A DNA stretch of 57,920 nt, from the NCBI RefSeq assembly GCF_016862315.1, contig NZ_BOMS01000011.1:1-57920 (forward strand). Direction: 5' to 3'. This document shows, piece by piece, positions 18,437 to 27,194 of this stretch. Source of the stretch: Actinoplanes palleronii. GTDB taxonomy: Bacteria; Actinomycetota; Actinomycetes; Mycobacteriales; Micromonosporaceae. Made by a program: the position numbers and the translations under genes. The notes under the pieces are model-generated. The model had not been told where the DNA came from, made no database searches, and saw only the letters and a program-made list of their open reading frames with translations. Each line of letters starts with the position of its first letter. Position 1 is the first letter of the stretch.

Positions 18437-20149
18437 GTGAGGACACTCCGGAGTGCTAAGGCACTCCTTGCGCCGATCGTCGTCGCGACCCTGCTCGGGT
18501 CCGCCGCCTGCAGTGGGGCGAGCAGCACCAGCACCGATCAGGGAGCGCCGCCGCCGAAGGCGAGCGAGAATCAGATCAACCCGAAGTCGCGCGACCTGCT
18601 CAAGGACGGCGGCACGTTCACCTGGGCGACGAGTGGCTTCCCGGCGAACTTCAACTACTACGAGCTCGACGGCACCGACGTCGACGCCAGCAACGTCATG
18701 CTGAGCATGCTGCCGCAGCTGTACACCTACGAGGCCGACGCCTCCCCGGTGTGGAACAAGAACTACCTCGCCTCCGAGCCGGTGCTCACGACCGACCCGA
18801 AGCAGGTCGTCACGTTCGAGCTCAACCCGAAGGCGGCCTGGGACGACGGCACTCCGATCACCTGGGAGGACCTCTACTGGCAGTGGAAGTCGACCAGCGG
18901 CACGGACAAGGCCTACAACATCTCGGCGTCCAACGGCTACGAGAACATCGAGAGCATCGTGAAGGGCAAGGACGACCGCGAGGCGATCGTCACCTTCAAG
19001 ACGAAGTTCGCCGACTGGAAGTCGCTGTTCGTCCCGTTCTACCCGGCGTCGACGAACAAGGACGCGAAGGTCTTCAACGAGGGCTGGGCGAAGCAGCCGC
19101 TCACGACGACGGCCGGCCCGTTCAAGTTCGCCTCGGTGGACGCGACGGCGAAGACCATCACGGTCGTCCGTAACGACAAGTGGTGGGGCGACCCGGCCAA
19201 GCTCGACAAGATCGTCTACCGGGCGATCGAACCCGACGCGCAGGTCGACGCGCTGGCCAACGGCGAGATCGACTTCGTCGACATCGGCTCGAACGTGGAC
19301 TCCTACCAGCGGGCGCTGAAGATCTCCACCGCCGAGATCCGCCAGGCCGCCGGCCCGAACTTCCGGCACCTGACCATCAACGGCACCAGCGCCACCCTCT
19401 CGGACGTCAAGGTGCGCCAGGCGATCGCCGAGGCCATCGACCGCACCGCCATCGCCAAGGCGCTGCTCGGCCCGCTCGGCATCACGCCGACCGCGCTGAA
19501 CAACCACATCTTCATGTCCAACCAGGCGGGCTACCAGGACAACACCGGCGACGTCGGCAAGTACGACCTGGAGAAGGCGAAGGCGGGTCTCGACGCCGCG
19601 GGCTGGAAGCTCAACGGCGACGTCCGGCAGAAGGACGGCAAGAACCTCGAGATCAACTTTGTCATCCCGACCGGTGCCAAGGCCTCTCAGCAGGAGTCCC
19701 AGCTCGTCCAGAACATGCTGGCCCTGGCCGGCGTCAAGGTGAAAATCAACTCGGTGCCGATCGACGACTTCTTCGACAAGTACGTCACCCCCGGCAACTT
19801 CGACATGACGGTCTTCGCCTGGATCGGGACCCAGTTCCCGGTCAGCTCCTCCAAGTCGATCTACGCCAACCCGGTCAAGAACGCCAAGGGTGAGCTGGAC
19901 ATCCAGCAGAACTACGCCCGGGTCGGCTCGGCCGAGCTGGACAAGTCGTTCGACGACGCGACCGCCGAGCTGGACCCGGCCAAGGCGGCCACGCTGGCCA
20001 ACCAGGCCGACGCCCAGATCTGGCAGGAGGTCCACTCGCTGGCCCTCTACCAGCGCCCGGAGCTGATCGCGACGAAAAAGGACCTGGCCAACTTCGGCGC
20101 CAAGGGCTTCGCCAGCGTCGCCTACGAGAACATCGGTTTCCTCAAGTAG
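18437..20149 (+). CDS. Solute-binding lipoprotein of the peptide importer (SBP family 5)
   Basis: A 570-residue extracytoplasmic binding protein. The GTG at 18437 has GGAGGA five bases upstream and opens a lipoprotein signal: VRTLRSAKALLAPIVVATL, then lipobox GSAAC, with Cys about residue 26. The mature protein has the family-5 hallmarks: FELNPKAAWDDGTPITWEDLYWQWK, then LTINGT...VRQAIAEAIDR, and YDLEKAKAGLDAAGW. It delivers a peptide or similar ligand to the adjacent permeases; the ligand cannot be read from sequence. Placing the binding-protein gene last in the operon, with an 80-base gap before it, is unusual but not rare. Confidence 0.9.
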   Translation: MRTLRSAKALLAPIVVATLLGSAACSGASSTSTDQGAPPPKASENQINPKSRDLLKDGGTFTWATSGFPANFNYYELDGTDVDASNVMLSMLPQLYTYEADASPVWNKNYLASEPVLTTDPKQVVTFELNPKAAWDDGTPITWEDLYWQWKSTSGTDKAYNISASNGYENIESIVKGKDDREAIVTFKTKFADWKSLFVPFYPASTNKDAKVFNEGWAKQPLTTTAGPFKFASVDATAKTITVVRNDKWWGDPAKLDKIVYRAIEPDAQVDALANGEIDFVDIGSNVDSYQRALKISTAEIRQAAGPNFRHLTINGTSATLSDVKVRQAIAEAIDRTAIAKALLGPLGITPTALNNHIFMSNQAGYQDNTGDVGKYDLEKAKAGLDAAGWKLNGDVRQKDGKNLEINFVIPTGAKASQQESQLVQNMLALAGVKVKINSVPIDDFFDKYVTPGNFDMTVFAWIGTQFPVSSSKSIYANPVKNAKGELDIQQNYARVGSAELDKSFDDATAELDPAKAATLANQADAQIWQEVHSLALYQRPELIATKKDLANFGAKGFASVAYENIGFLK

Positions 20150-20153
20150 TCCT

Positions 20154-20195
20154 GACCCGCGCCGCGCGGAGTTCTTTCTCCGCGCGGCGCGGGTC
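20154..20195. terminator. Perfect 18-bp terminator stem
   Basis: The arm 20154-20171 (GACCCGCGCC...) is exactly complementary to 20178-20195, around the six-base loop TTCTTT. It lies five bases past the binding-protein stop and also stands downstream of the convergent phosphotransferase gene, so it can stop both transcripts. Confidence 0.85.
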
Positions 20196-20202
20196 GTGCG
20201 TC

Positions 20203-20278
20203 GTTGCGCTTCAGATGCTTTCTTCCGGGCCAGCCACACTGTTGCGCTTCAGCTGCTTTCTTTCGGGCCGGCCACGCC
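20203..20278. repeat. 38-bp imperfect tandem duplication at a gene 3' end
   Basis: GTTGCGCTTCAG occurs at 20203 and again at 20241, with near-identical following sequence, and the unit begins a third time at 20279 (GTTGCGCTCCAG). On the minus strand one copy is the C terminus of the phosphotransferase (RNGVAGPKESS-stop) and the next copy, beyond the stop, would read RNSVAGPEESI-stop. This is a local duplication of the gene's last codons including the stop. Confidence 0.75.
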
Positions 20279-21103
20279 GTTGCGCTCCAGCCACGCCACC
20301 ACGTGGGTCACGTAGCTGTCGACGTTCGCCAGCGGCCGGCCGCTGAGCGCCGCCACGAGGTGCTCCACGCCGAACAGCGCGTCCCAGACCCGGGCCCGCC
20401 GGTAGGTGGCGTCGTCGACCGCTCCGCGGACGTTCTCCCAGCCGTGCCAGGCCATGCAGGCCGCGTCGATCGCCGGGTCGAACACCAGGGCGAGATCCCA
20501 GTCCAGGACCCCGACCAGCCGGCCGGCCTCATCCCAGTGCACGTTCTCGGCGCCCAAGTCGGCGTGCACGAGCGCCCCGGCGACCGGTTCGAGCGCCCGG
20601 GCCCGATCGAGGCGGTCGCGGCCTTCGGTACGCCACTTCCCGGGCAGGCGAGGGAGGACGTCGCGTTCCAGCAGATCCGCCCAGCCGGCCGTTCCCTCAC
20701 TCCCGTCCAGCTCGGTCCTCAGCTCCGGGGTGACAGGCACCTCCCGCAGCGCACGCAGCAGCTCGCCGATCCGCTCCGGATTCCCCTTCCCCTCGGGCAG
20801 CCCGGCCCCGCCGACCCAGGAGACCGCGACGGCGGCCCGCTCGCCGAACGTCATCACCGGGGTCAGGGGCTCAGGGACGGCGAACGGCAGCCCGGCGCCG
20901 GCGACCGCTTGGAGCAGCCGCATCCGGCGCGGCATGGCCTCGACGGCTGATTGCCGGCGGCTGATCCGGACCGCGGCGGTTCCGGGGAGCAGGACGACGT
21001 CATGGATGTTGCCATGGGCGGCGAGGCGCGCCGAGCGGAGCGGGGTGCCGGGCAGGACCGCCTCAACGATCTCCAACAGGTCGGCGGGTATGTCGCGGGT
21101 CAT
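20249..21103 (-). CDS. APH-fold phosphotransferase (aminoglycoside/choline-kinase-like)
   Basis: A 284-residue protein of the APH superfamily. The kinase core is visible: HADLGAENVHWD (catalytic HxDxxxxN, about residues 178-189) and GVLDWDLALVFDPAIDAA (metal-binding Asp). The N-lobe has HGNIHDVVLLPGTAAVRISRR, with a plausible ATP-contacting segment. Such enzymes phosphorylate antibiotics, sugars or choline-like small molecules; the substrate is unknown. The ATG at 21103 overlaps the upstream gene's stop by four bases (ATGA), so the two are co-translated. The 3' end is duplicated downstream. Confidence 0.85.
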   Translation of the reverse strand: MTRDIPADLLEIVEAVLPGTPLRSARLAAHGNIHDVVLLPGTAAVRISRRQSAVEAMPRRMRLLQAVAGAGLPFAVPEPLTPVMTFGERAAVAVSWVGGAGLPEGKGNPERIGELLRALREVPVTPELRTELDGSEGTAGWADLLERDVLPRLPGKWRTEGRDRLDRARALEPVAGALVHADLGAENVHWDEAGRLVGVLDWDLALVFDPAIDAACMAWHGWENVRGAVDDATYRRARVWDALFGVEHLVAALSGRPLANVDSYVTHVVAWLERNGVAGPKESS

Positions 21104-21579
21104 GTCCCGGATGCTTCCATGGGTAAGTGGGCGACTCCCCCGTCGGCCGGATGCCCGCCAGCAGCTCTCGTCGGGCCGGCGACACGCCCTACGGGCTGGA
21201 AGTGACGGACCGCCGCCCTCACAGAGTCGATGACGGTCGTACCCGGATAGAACTTCCTATCAGTCCAGACATTGCGGTAATAGCAGTGCCAGTAGCTCGC
21301 GACTCGCTGACGGGTACGTGCAATAAACTCTGGATTGGCGGCGCCGAATCGCCCATACGCGGCGTGCATCTGCGTTCCAGGAGTGTCGACCTCTACAAGA
21401 CCACTTCGGATGTCCATCAAGATGTTCAAGACGTACTCGCCGACCAGCTGAACGACGAACGGCGCCACCCACGGACTGACTTCGCCGACTATTGATCTCA
21501 CGTGGCGCTGGCGGACCCGACCGTCATGGTGACGCGTGTAGAGGCAGTGCATGAGGGTCCGCTGGTTCTCCGACAGCAC
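21100..21579 (-). CDS. Hypothetical protein coupled to the APH-fold gene
   Basis: A 159-residue protein of no family I recognise. Composition is that of a real soluble protein: helical segments GEVSPWVAPFVVQLVGEYVLN and RTRQRVASYWHCYYRNVW, few Arg/Pro runs. GTG 21579 is the likely start. The N terminus (LSENQRTLMHCLYTRHHDGRVRQRHVRSIV) looks basic and helical, as in a protein whose expression or stability depends on contact with nucleic acid or a partner; that is speculation. It overlaps the phosphotransferase start by four bases, so they probably work together. Confidence 0.6.
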   Translation of the reverse strand: MLSENQRTLMHCLYTRHHDGRVRQRHVRSIVGEVSPWVAPFVVQLVGEYVLNILMDIRSGLVEVDTPGTQMHAAYGRFGAANPEFIARTRQRVASYWHCYYRNVWTDRKFYPGTTVIDSVRAAVRHFQPVGRVAGPTRAAGGHPADGGVAHLPMEASGT

Positions 21580-21878
21580 TGCCAGGTCACCGGCGCCAAG
21601 CTCGGGACCGTAGATGGGTAAGGGATCATCAGGATCTCACCCTCGACGCTGACCAAGAACGACCCCGCCGGTTTCAACGGAGAAGACGGCATGAGCGCGC
21701 CAACAAAACCCCATCGTCTCGCTGCGCGCAGGGCACGGCATCAATTACCCAGGAACCCTCCGCAGGCGCCGTCTTGTCGATCATCCCGCGAGGCTACGAC
21801 ACCCGCCATGTCGCGCTGGCTCGCGTCAAGGCGCACCACGGCCAGCGCACTTGACCGCCGTGGTCCCCAGAATGCACA
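21580..21878. other. Intergenic region with a possible decayed coding tail
   Basis: No intact gene is seen. On the plus strand a frame ending at the TGA just after 21850 reads AGAVLSIIPRGYDTRHVALARVKAHHGQRT, which has protein-like composition but no start or recognisable family. It may be the tail of a lost gene. Confidence 0.3.
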
Positions 21879-21910
21879 GAGAGCCGGTCCGATGAAACGG
21901 ACCAGCTCTC
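21879..21910 (-). terminator. Terminator downstream of the tRNA-Pro 3' end
   Basis: GAGAGC (21879-21884) pairs with GCTCTC (21905-21910), with an inner GGTCCG/CGGACC stem around ATGAAA. In minus orientation it lies 20 bases after the tRNA 3' end at 21931 and is followed by TCTGTGCATTCT, a standard tRNA terminator layout. It suggests this side keeps the original chromosomal flank of the tRNA gene. Confidence 0.65.
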
Positions 21911-21930
21911 TGACCTGCAAATTTACTCTG

Positions 21931-21964
21931 TCGGGCTGACAGGATTTGAACCTGCGACCCCTTG
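21931..21964 (-). repeat. Left att-like repeat: 34-base tRNA-Pro 3' fragment
   Basis: Minus strand reads CAAGGGGTCGCAGGTTCAAATCC and on to TCAGCCCGA, i.e. the 3' anticodon-stem strand, variable loop, T-arm with GGTTCAAAT and acceptor strand of a tRNA. It is identical to 57639-57672 over 34 bases. Beyond 21964 the sequence (TTACCAACC) leaves the tRNA, so this is a fragment, not a functional gene. Confidence 0.9.
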
Positions 21965-22611
21965 TTACCAACCGCAACCATACCGAGGTTGTCATCGGTT
22001 GTCGCGCACTGGCAATGAGCTGCACATACGACGCACAGCGGTGATCATCGCTTGTCACTGATTGTGAACCACAAGCCGGGTTTTTCGGGGGGTAAATGGG
22101 GGGCCGCCGCCACCCCAGGCGCCCCGCATCGCTATCGATCAGGCATCACACGACCGGTCCGGATAACGCGGCTTGCGTCGCCTGCCTACTGCGCTGGCCT
22201 CGCGCCGCCCAGGTCGGCGTACCACCCTGCAACAGTCCGCCCTGCCGAATGCTCGCCCAGGAACACTCCTGTGTGAACGTAGCCCGATCAAGCCACTGAA
22301 CAGCGACAATACGGATCTGGCCTGCTCAGCTGCCGTCGCCCGACGCTGCTGAACGCCATGCGGCGCTGTTCGACGCTGCTGATTTCAACTCCGTTTGCTC
22401 CCCGCCCGATCACCGGTTTTGGGAGCAGCGCTGTACCGCACATCCCGAACAGCCCGATTTCATCGTGGTGGTGCTCCCCACCATCACTGAGGACAGCCTT
22501 GAACAGGGCAAGCATCATGACCGGCGAGGAGCAGTTGCTCTCCCACCGCTGGTACCTCAGCCGAGTTCAGCGACGTGGTCTGGTCAGCGTCGTGCTCCCA
22601 ACACGCTCCCC
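21965..22611. other. Left-end noncoding region with arm-like repeats
   Basis: About 650 bases without a convincing gene. Next to the att repeat are two direct repeats, GTCATCGGTTGTC (21991-22003) and ATCATCGCTTGTC (22044-22056), identical at 11 of 13 positions, plus several GTTGTC/CAACC words; these could be integrase or excisionase arm sites. The part nearest 22612 must contain the promoter of the protease gene, but no clear promoter or ribosome-binding site was found. Confidence 0.4.
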
Positions 22612-24510
22612 ATGAGCCAGGACTCCGAGGCCATCGAAGCGGACAACTCGATCACACCGAAACGTGAGCAGGTACCCACGACAGGGCAGGATGTAGGAGC
22701 GACCGTCCCTCCCGCGCTGGAGTCCCGCTTGACCAGAGAAGAACTGACCGCCTTGTTCAACGGCGACGAGAGTGTCCCCCCGCCCTGGGCCACCGACTGC
22801 GCCGTCAAGTTCGACGTGTGGCTGGAATTCTCGAAACCGTCGGAATGGGGACTCAACCGACGCATCGACCTCATCCTCAGCATCCACGAGGACCACGGCA
22901 CCGGGGACGTCGTCGAGCGGCTGCAGAACCTCGACAGGGCCCGGCCGATCGCCACCGGCGGCTTCGTCGTCGCGTCTCTCAGCCTGCCCGATCTGGTGCG
23001 TCGCATCCTGCCGGTGACGAACCTCGCAGACCTGCTCCGGCTGGCACAGGACTATGGGATGGAACCCATCATGCTGGCTGTGTTGAACGGATGGCACCCG
23101 TCCGATTTCGCCTGGGAACCCGACGAACCGGAGCGTCGCCGGGAGCACAATGCGCGCCTCGGATGGTTCCTGAACCTGCTGTCCGGGGTGGTGCGGTCCG
23201 CATCCGAACCGGTCGGCGCCAGCCCGGACGAGGTCTTCGAGGGGCCCGCACGCGAGGCGTGGGTGGCGGCGTCGGTGGCCGAGATGGTGGAGACGGCCAT
23301 CGTCGACCGGCAGAGACCACGGCGGGACGCGGCCAGCCGGGCAGACGCCGTGGTCGACCGGCGCCGGCGTTATCCGGTCGCGGCCGTAACGACGAATCGT
23401 CCCGCCTTCGGCGAGGCCACCCGGTCACGGGCCACGGTCAAAGCCGACGCGGCGGAACAGCTCTTCTCCGTGGACACCACGGCGATCGGCTGGGCGGTCG
23501 TCGACAGTGGTATCGACGCTACCCATCCCGCCTTCGCCGGCCCTCAGGACGAGCCATTCTCGCTGGCACACCGAGTTTTGCGGGCCTTCGACTTTGTCGA
23601 CGCGCGCCGAGTGCTCGCCGACAGGGCCATGCGGTGGGGCCTGATCGACTGGCGAACGGCACTGCCCTTCGTGGAGATCAATATGCGTAACGACGCCGAC
23701 CGCAGAACGACCTCGTCGATGTCACCGCAGGTGCCCTTCCGAGTGCCGGGCAATCCTCACGGCACCCATGTGGCCGGCATCCTGGGTGGCTCGTGGTCCG
23801 AACGGAACTTCCGGGGACTGTGTCCCACGATCAAGCTTTACGACTTCCGCGTACTGAACGACGACGGCATCGGCGCCGAATTCTCGATCGTCGCGGCTCT
23901 GCAGGCGATCAGATACCTGAACGATCAGGCTGGCCGGCTCGTGATCGCCGGGGTGAATCTGAGCCTGTCGGTACCGCACGACGTGGCGACGCACTCGTGC
24001 GGCTGGACCCCGGTGTGCCAGGAGGCCGAACGTCTAGTCCGTTCCGGCGTCGTGGTGGTCGCCTCGGCAGGCAACGCCGGTTACGCCGGACACGATCGTA
24101 CGACCGGCACCGGCTACCGCTCGACCAGCATCTCCGACCCCGGCAACGCTGATGCCGTCATCACCGTCGGGTCGACCCACCGCAGCGATCCGCACCGCCA
24201 CGGGGTCAGCTACTTCTCCGGCCGGGGTCCCACGGCGGACGGCCGTCCCAAGCCGGACCTGCTCGCGCCAGGGGAGGACATCGACGGGCCCATCCCCGAC
24301 GAGGGTCTGATCGCCATGCACGGCACCAGCCAGGCAGCCGCGCACGTCAGCGGTGCCGCGGCGATGCTGATGGCGCGCCACCGGGAGCTCGTCGGCCGCC
24401 CGGAGCGGGTCAAACAAATCCTCTGTGCGACCGCGACCGATCTGGCGCGGGAACGCGCGTTCCAAGGCCACGGTCTGGTCGACGTCCTCCGCGCGCTCCA
24501 GTCGATCTGA
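22612..24510 (+). CDS. S8 (subtilisin-family) serine protease with long N-terminal extension
   Basis: A 632-residue protease. The catalytic triad is intact: Asp298 (VVDSGID), His383 (HGTHVAG) and Ser573 (HGTSQAAAHVSGAA); the motif is GTSQA where most family members have GTSMA. The oxyanion Asn lies in SAGNAG. There is no signal peptide, so it should act in the cytoplasm. Residues 1 to about 280 form an extension with helical and Arg-rich parts that I cannot assign; it may be a sensor or inhibitory prodomain. ATG 22612 was chosen because the upstream frame is low-quality, though no strong ribosome-binding site precedes it. The MBL gene starts four bases after its stop, so the two form a unit. 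Confidence 0.85.
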   Translation: MSQDSEAIEADNSITPKREQVPTTGQDVGATVPPALESRLTREELTALFNGDESVPPPWATDCAVKFDVWLEFSKPSEWGLNRRIDLILSIHEDHGTGDVVERLQNLDRARPIATGGFVVASLSLPDLVRRILPVTNLADLLRLAQDYGMEPIMLAVLNGWHPSDFAWEPDEPERRREHNARLGWFLNLLSGVVRSASEPVGASPDEVFEGPAREAWVAASVAEMVETAIVDRQRPRRDAASRADAVVDRRRRYPVAAVTTNRPAFGEATRSRATVKADAAEQLFSVDTTAIGWAVVDSGIDATHPAFAGPQDEPFSLAHRVLRAFDFVDARRVLADRAMRWGLIDWRTALPFVEINMRNDADRRTTSSMSPQVPFRVPGNPHGTHVAGILGGSWSERNFRGLCPTIKLYDFRVLNDDGIGAEFSIVAALQAIRYLNDQAGRLVIAGVNLSLSVPHDVATHSCGWTPVCQEAERLVRSGVVVVASAGNAGYAGHDRTTGTGYRSTSISDPGNADAVITVGSTHRSDPHRHGVSYFSGRGPTADGRPKPDLLAPGEDIDGPIPDEGLIAMHGTSQAAAHVSGAAAMLMARHRELVGRPERVKQILCATATDLARERAFQGHGLVDVLRALQSI

Positions 24511-24514
24511 CGCC

Positions 24515-25573
24515 GTGCTCGCGGTCGAGTTCCTCAACGCCCATCACGGCGACTGCGTGGTCCTCACCTGGGCCGGCGACCGGCACGCGATACTCGTCGA
24601 CGGCGGCCCCTCAAAAGTCTATGACCAGGCTTTACGGCCACGACTGGCGGCGCTGCCCCGGTCCGCCTCGGTGGAGATCGTCTGTGTCACCCACGTCGAC
24701 GACGACCACGTCGCCGGGGTGATCCGCCTGTTGAACGAGCTGAACCGGTCCCGACGCGACGGGGAGGCACCCCTGGTCCGCATCGAGCGGCTCTGGTTCA
24801 ACTCGGTCGACGACGTCGCGGAGGCCGTCGCCCCCGGTGTCAGCTCAGCGCCCTGGCTGGCGACGGAGAGGGGGCAACCGTCCGGCACCGTGGGAGCCAG
24901 CTATCGGCAAGGTCGCGAAGTACATCGCCTGCGGTCCGCGCTCCAACTGACGGGCAACGCCCCCTTCGACCGAGTGGTCCGGCAAGGCGACAGCGTGCAA
25001 CTCCCGGGAGACGTCCACGTCGACGTCATCGCCCCGGATCAGCCGGCGCTAACCGCGCTCGCCAAGAAGTGGCGAGCCGCGGAACAGGCGAAGAATCCGG
25101 CGGTAATCGCCGCGGCGATCGAGGACCGCAGCGCCCCGAATCTGTCCAGCATCTGCCTACTCGTCACCTACGGCGAACGAACCGTCCTACTCACCGGTGA
25201 CGCCCGCGGTGATCACGTGCTGAGCGGCCTGGCGTCCGGAGGCTTCCTGGGTGACGGCCCGCTGCTGGCAGACGTCCTGAAGCTGCCACATCACGGCAGC
25301 GCCAAGAACGTCTCCCCGGAGTTCTTCAGGAGGATCCACGCTTCGCATTACGTCATCTCAACCGACGGGCGCAAGCATCCGCATCCCGACCCCCGGACAT
25401 TGACCTGGCTCGTCGAATCACGATCACCCACCGACTACTACACGATCCATTTCACCAACCCCGTCGCCGCCGTCACCGGACACCTGGAGGAGTTACGGAA
25501 AGGCAGGTCGTTCGAGACCAACCTGCTGCAAGGCCGGACGGTGGTGATCAAGCTGGGCGCGCCCGCCGAGTGA
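24515..25573 (+). CDS. MBL-fold hydrolase, ComEC-C-terminal-like, partner of the S8 protease
   Basis: A 352-residue metallo-beta-lactamase-fold protein. Metal-binding motifs: LNAHHGDC near the start, THVDDDHVAGV (HxxxDH), LLTGDARGDH, then LKLPHHGSAKN and YVISTDGRKHPHPDP. This arrangement is that of the soluble ComEC/Rec2-like MBL group, whose characterised relatives cleave nucleic acid. GTG 24515 begins the conserved strand VLAVEFLNAHHGD, four bases after the protease stop. A role in a defence or toxin-type pair is inferred from the element context only. Confidence 0.8.
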   Translation: MLAVEFLNAHHGDCVVLTWAGDRHAILVDGGPSKVYDQALRPRLAALPRSASVEIVCVTHVDDDHVAGVIRLLNELNRSRRDGEAPLVRIERLWFNSVDDVAEAVAPGVSSAPWLATERGQPSGTVGASYRQGREVHRLRSALQLTGNAPFDRVVRQGDSVQLPGDVHVDVIAPDQPALTALAKKWRAAEQAKNPAVIAAAIEDRSAPNLSSICLLVTYGERTVLLTGDARGDHVLSGLASGGFLGDGPLLADVLKLPHHGSAKNVSPEFFRRIHASHYVISTDGRKHPHPDPRTLTWLVESRSPTDYYTIHFTNPVAAVTGHLEELRKGRSFETNLLQGRTVVIKLGAPAE

Positions 25574-25637
25574 CGAGGCATGCTGGAAACGGGCCCGCGC
25601 GGTCTCCTGCGGGGCCGTTCTCGGCTCGCTCCGGCGC

Positions 25638-26774
25638 TAGTGTCCTGAGTCTTTAAATCGATGTCGGTGGGTACGTGTGACGGATGCCTGCTCCGGTAGC
25701 AGTTCCCATCGTGCTCACCGACGACGAGCGTGACCAGTTGGTCGCCTGGTCACGTCGGCCGTCCTCAGCCCAGGCCCTTGCCGCGAGATCCCGGATCGTG
25801 CTGGCCTGCGCCGACTCTCCGGACGACACGAACGCGCAGGTCGCCGACCAGCTCGGGGTCTCCCGGAACATGATCCACAAATGGCGTAACCGATTCGCCG
25901 CGCACCGCCTGGGCGGACTCGTCGACGAACCACGCCCGGGCCGGCCCCGCACCATCGCGGACACCGACGTGGAACGGGTGATCACCACGACCTTGGAGAC
26001 CACCCCGAAGGACGCCACCCACTGGTCCACCCGGTCCATGGCCGCTCACGTCGGCCTCTCCCAGACCACGGTCTCGCGGATCTGGCGGGCGTTCGGCCTA
26101 CAACCACACCGCCAGGACACCTGGAAACTGTCGAAGGACCCGCAGTTCATCGACAAGGTCCGCGACGTCGTCGGCCTCTACCTGAACCCGCCCGAACGCG
26201 CCGTCGTGCTCTGCGTGGACGAGAAATCCCAGATCCAAGCCCTCGACCGGACCGCACCGATCCTGCCGATGATGCCCGGCACTCCCGAGCGGGCCACCCA
26301 TGACTACGTCCGGGCCGGCACCTCCAGCCTCTACGCCGCCCTCAACCTGGCCACCGGCAAAGTCATCGGCTCGCTACACGCCCGCACCCGGGCGATCGAG
26401 TTCAAGAAGTTCCTGGTCACCCTCGACCAGCAGATCCCAGCGTCCTTGGACGTGCACGTCGTGCTGGACAACGCCTCCACCCACAAGACCCCGGCGATCA
26501 AACGCTGGCTGGCCGCGCATCCGAGGTTCGTCCTGCATTTCACCCCGACCAGCAGTTCCTGGCTCAACCTGGTCGAACGCTGGTTCGCCGAACTGACCAC
26601 CAAGAAACTGCAACGCGGCACCCACCGCAGCGTCCGCGAGCTCAACACCGACATCCGAGCCTGGATCGAGACCTGGAACGACAACCCCAAGCCCTACGTC
26701 TGGACCAAGACCGCCGACCAGATCCTCGAATCCATCGCCCGCTACTGCACCCGCATTAACGACTCACGTCACTA
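25638..26774 (+). mobile_element. IS630-family insertion sequence
   Basis: About 1.1 kb. Terminal inverted repeats are CTAGTGTCCTGAGTCTTTAA at 25637-25656 and, in reverse complement, CTAGTGACGTGAGTCGTTAA at 26756-26775, matching at 17 of 20 positions. TA flanks both ends, consistent with IS630 insertion at TA dinucleotides. It holds one transposase gene. It sits between the subtilase-MBL pair and the end of dpdD, outside any recognised gene. Confidence 0.88.
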
Positions 26775-26775
26775 G
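25684..26775 (+). CDS. IS630-family transposase
   Basis: A 363-residue single-frame transposase. The N-terminal half has two helix-turn-helix regions (NAQVADQLGVSRNMIHKWRNR and a second near LSQTTVSRIWRAFG). The catalytic DDE domain is complete: CVDEKSQIQAL, VVLDNASTHKTP and SWLNLVERWFAEL, with the D-D-34-E-like spacing of the Tc1/mariner-IS630 group. Its stop codon lies in the right inverted repeat. No frameshift or stop interrupts it, so the copy may be active. Confidence 0.93.
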   Translation: MPAPVAVPIVLTDDERDQLVAWSRRPSSAQALAARSRIVLACADSPDDTNAQVADQLGVSRNMIHKWRNRFAAHRLGGLVDEPRPGRPRTIADTDVERVITTTLETTPKDATHWSTRSMAAHVGLSQTTVSRIWRAFGLQPHRQDTWKLSKDPQFIDKVRDVVGLYLNPPERAVVLCVDEKSQIQALDRTAPILPMMPGTPERATHDYVRAGTSSLYAALNLATGKVIGSLHARTRAIEFKKFLVTLDQQIPASLDVHVVLDNASTHKTPAIKRWLAAHPRFVLHFTPTSSSWLNLVERWFAELTTKKLQRGTHRSVRELNTDIRAWIETWNDNPKPYVWTKTADQILESIARYCTRINDSRH

Positions 26776-27194
26776 GCTGCCGCCGCCACGCTCGTGGACA
26801 CGGGCTCCAGCGCGGAACTCAGGATCTCCCGTACGTCGAAGACGACTGGGCTCGCCACAGTCTCCCTTGCGGCGACACATACTCACATAGCTGAGATGAG
26901 TGCGTTGCTACGGGCTCGCCGATCGACGACTGCGCTGCTGGGGAAATTTCGAAGTCACGCCGATGAGCTCGGCTTTTCACCCGGCTCCCTGCGAGCACTG
27001 CCCGATCCGACCACCGAGCCGGCAGCCCTCCCTCGTCTACGCGTCCACCGACATGATCGACTCGACGAACTCCTCCACGAATACGAGCATGCTACTTCAC
27101 CAGCACGGATGACATTATCGGCACCCGCAACACCACAGCAACGTCACGGACCACCAACGGCGCGCCGCGAATTACGCAACAAGGTCCCGCAAGG
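26776..27194. other. Intergenic region between the IS630 copy and dpdD
   Basis: About 420 bases. I see no gene: plus-strand frames have no plausible start and no family resemblance. A terminator for the long dpd transcript would be expected just left of 27195, but I could not identify a strong stem there. Confidence 0.4.

Noticed and set aside
21741..22058. Minus-strand frame running through the tRNA fragment
   Set aside because: Its open reading depends on the tRNA sequence itself; a typical artefact next to tRNA genes.
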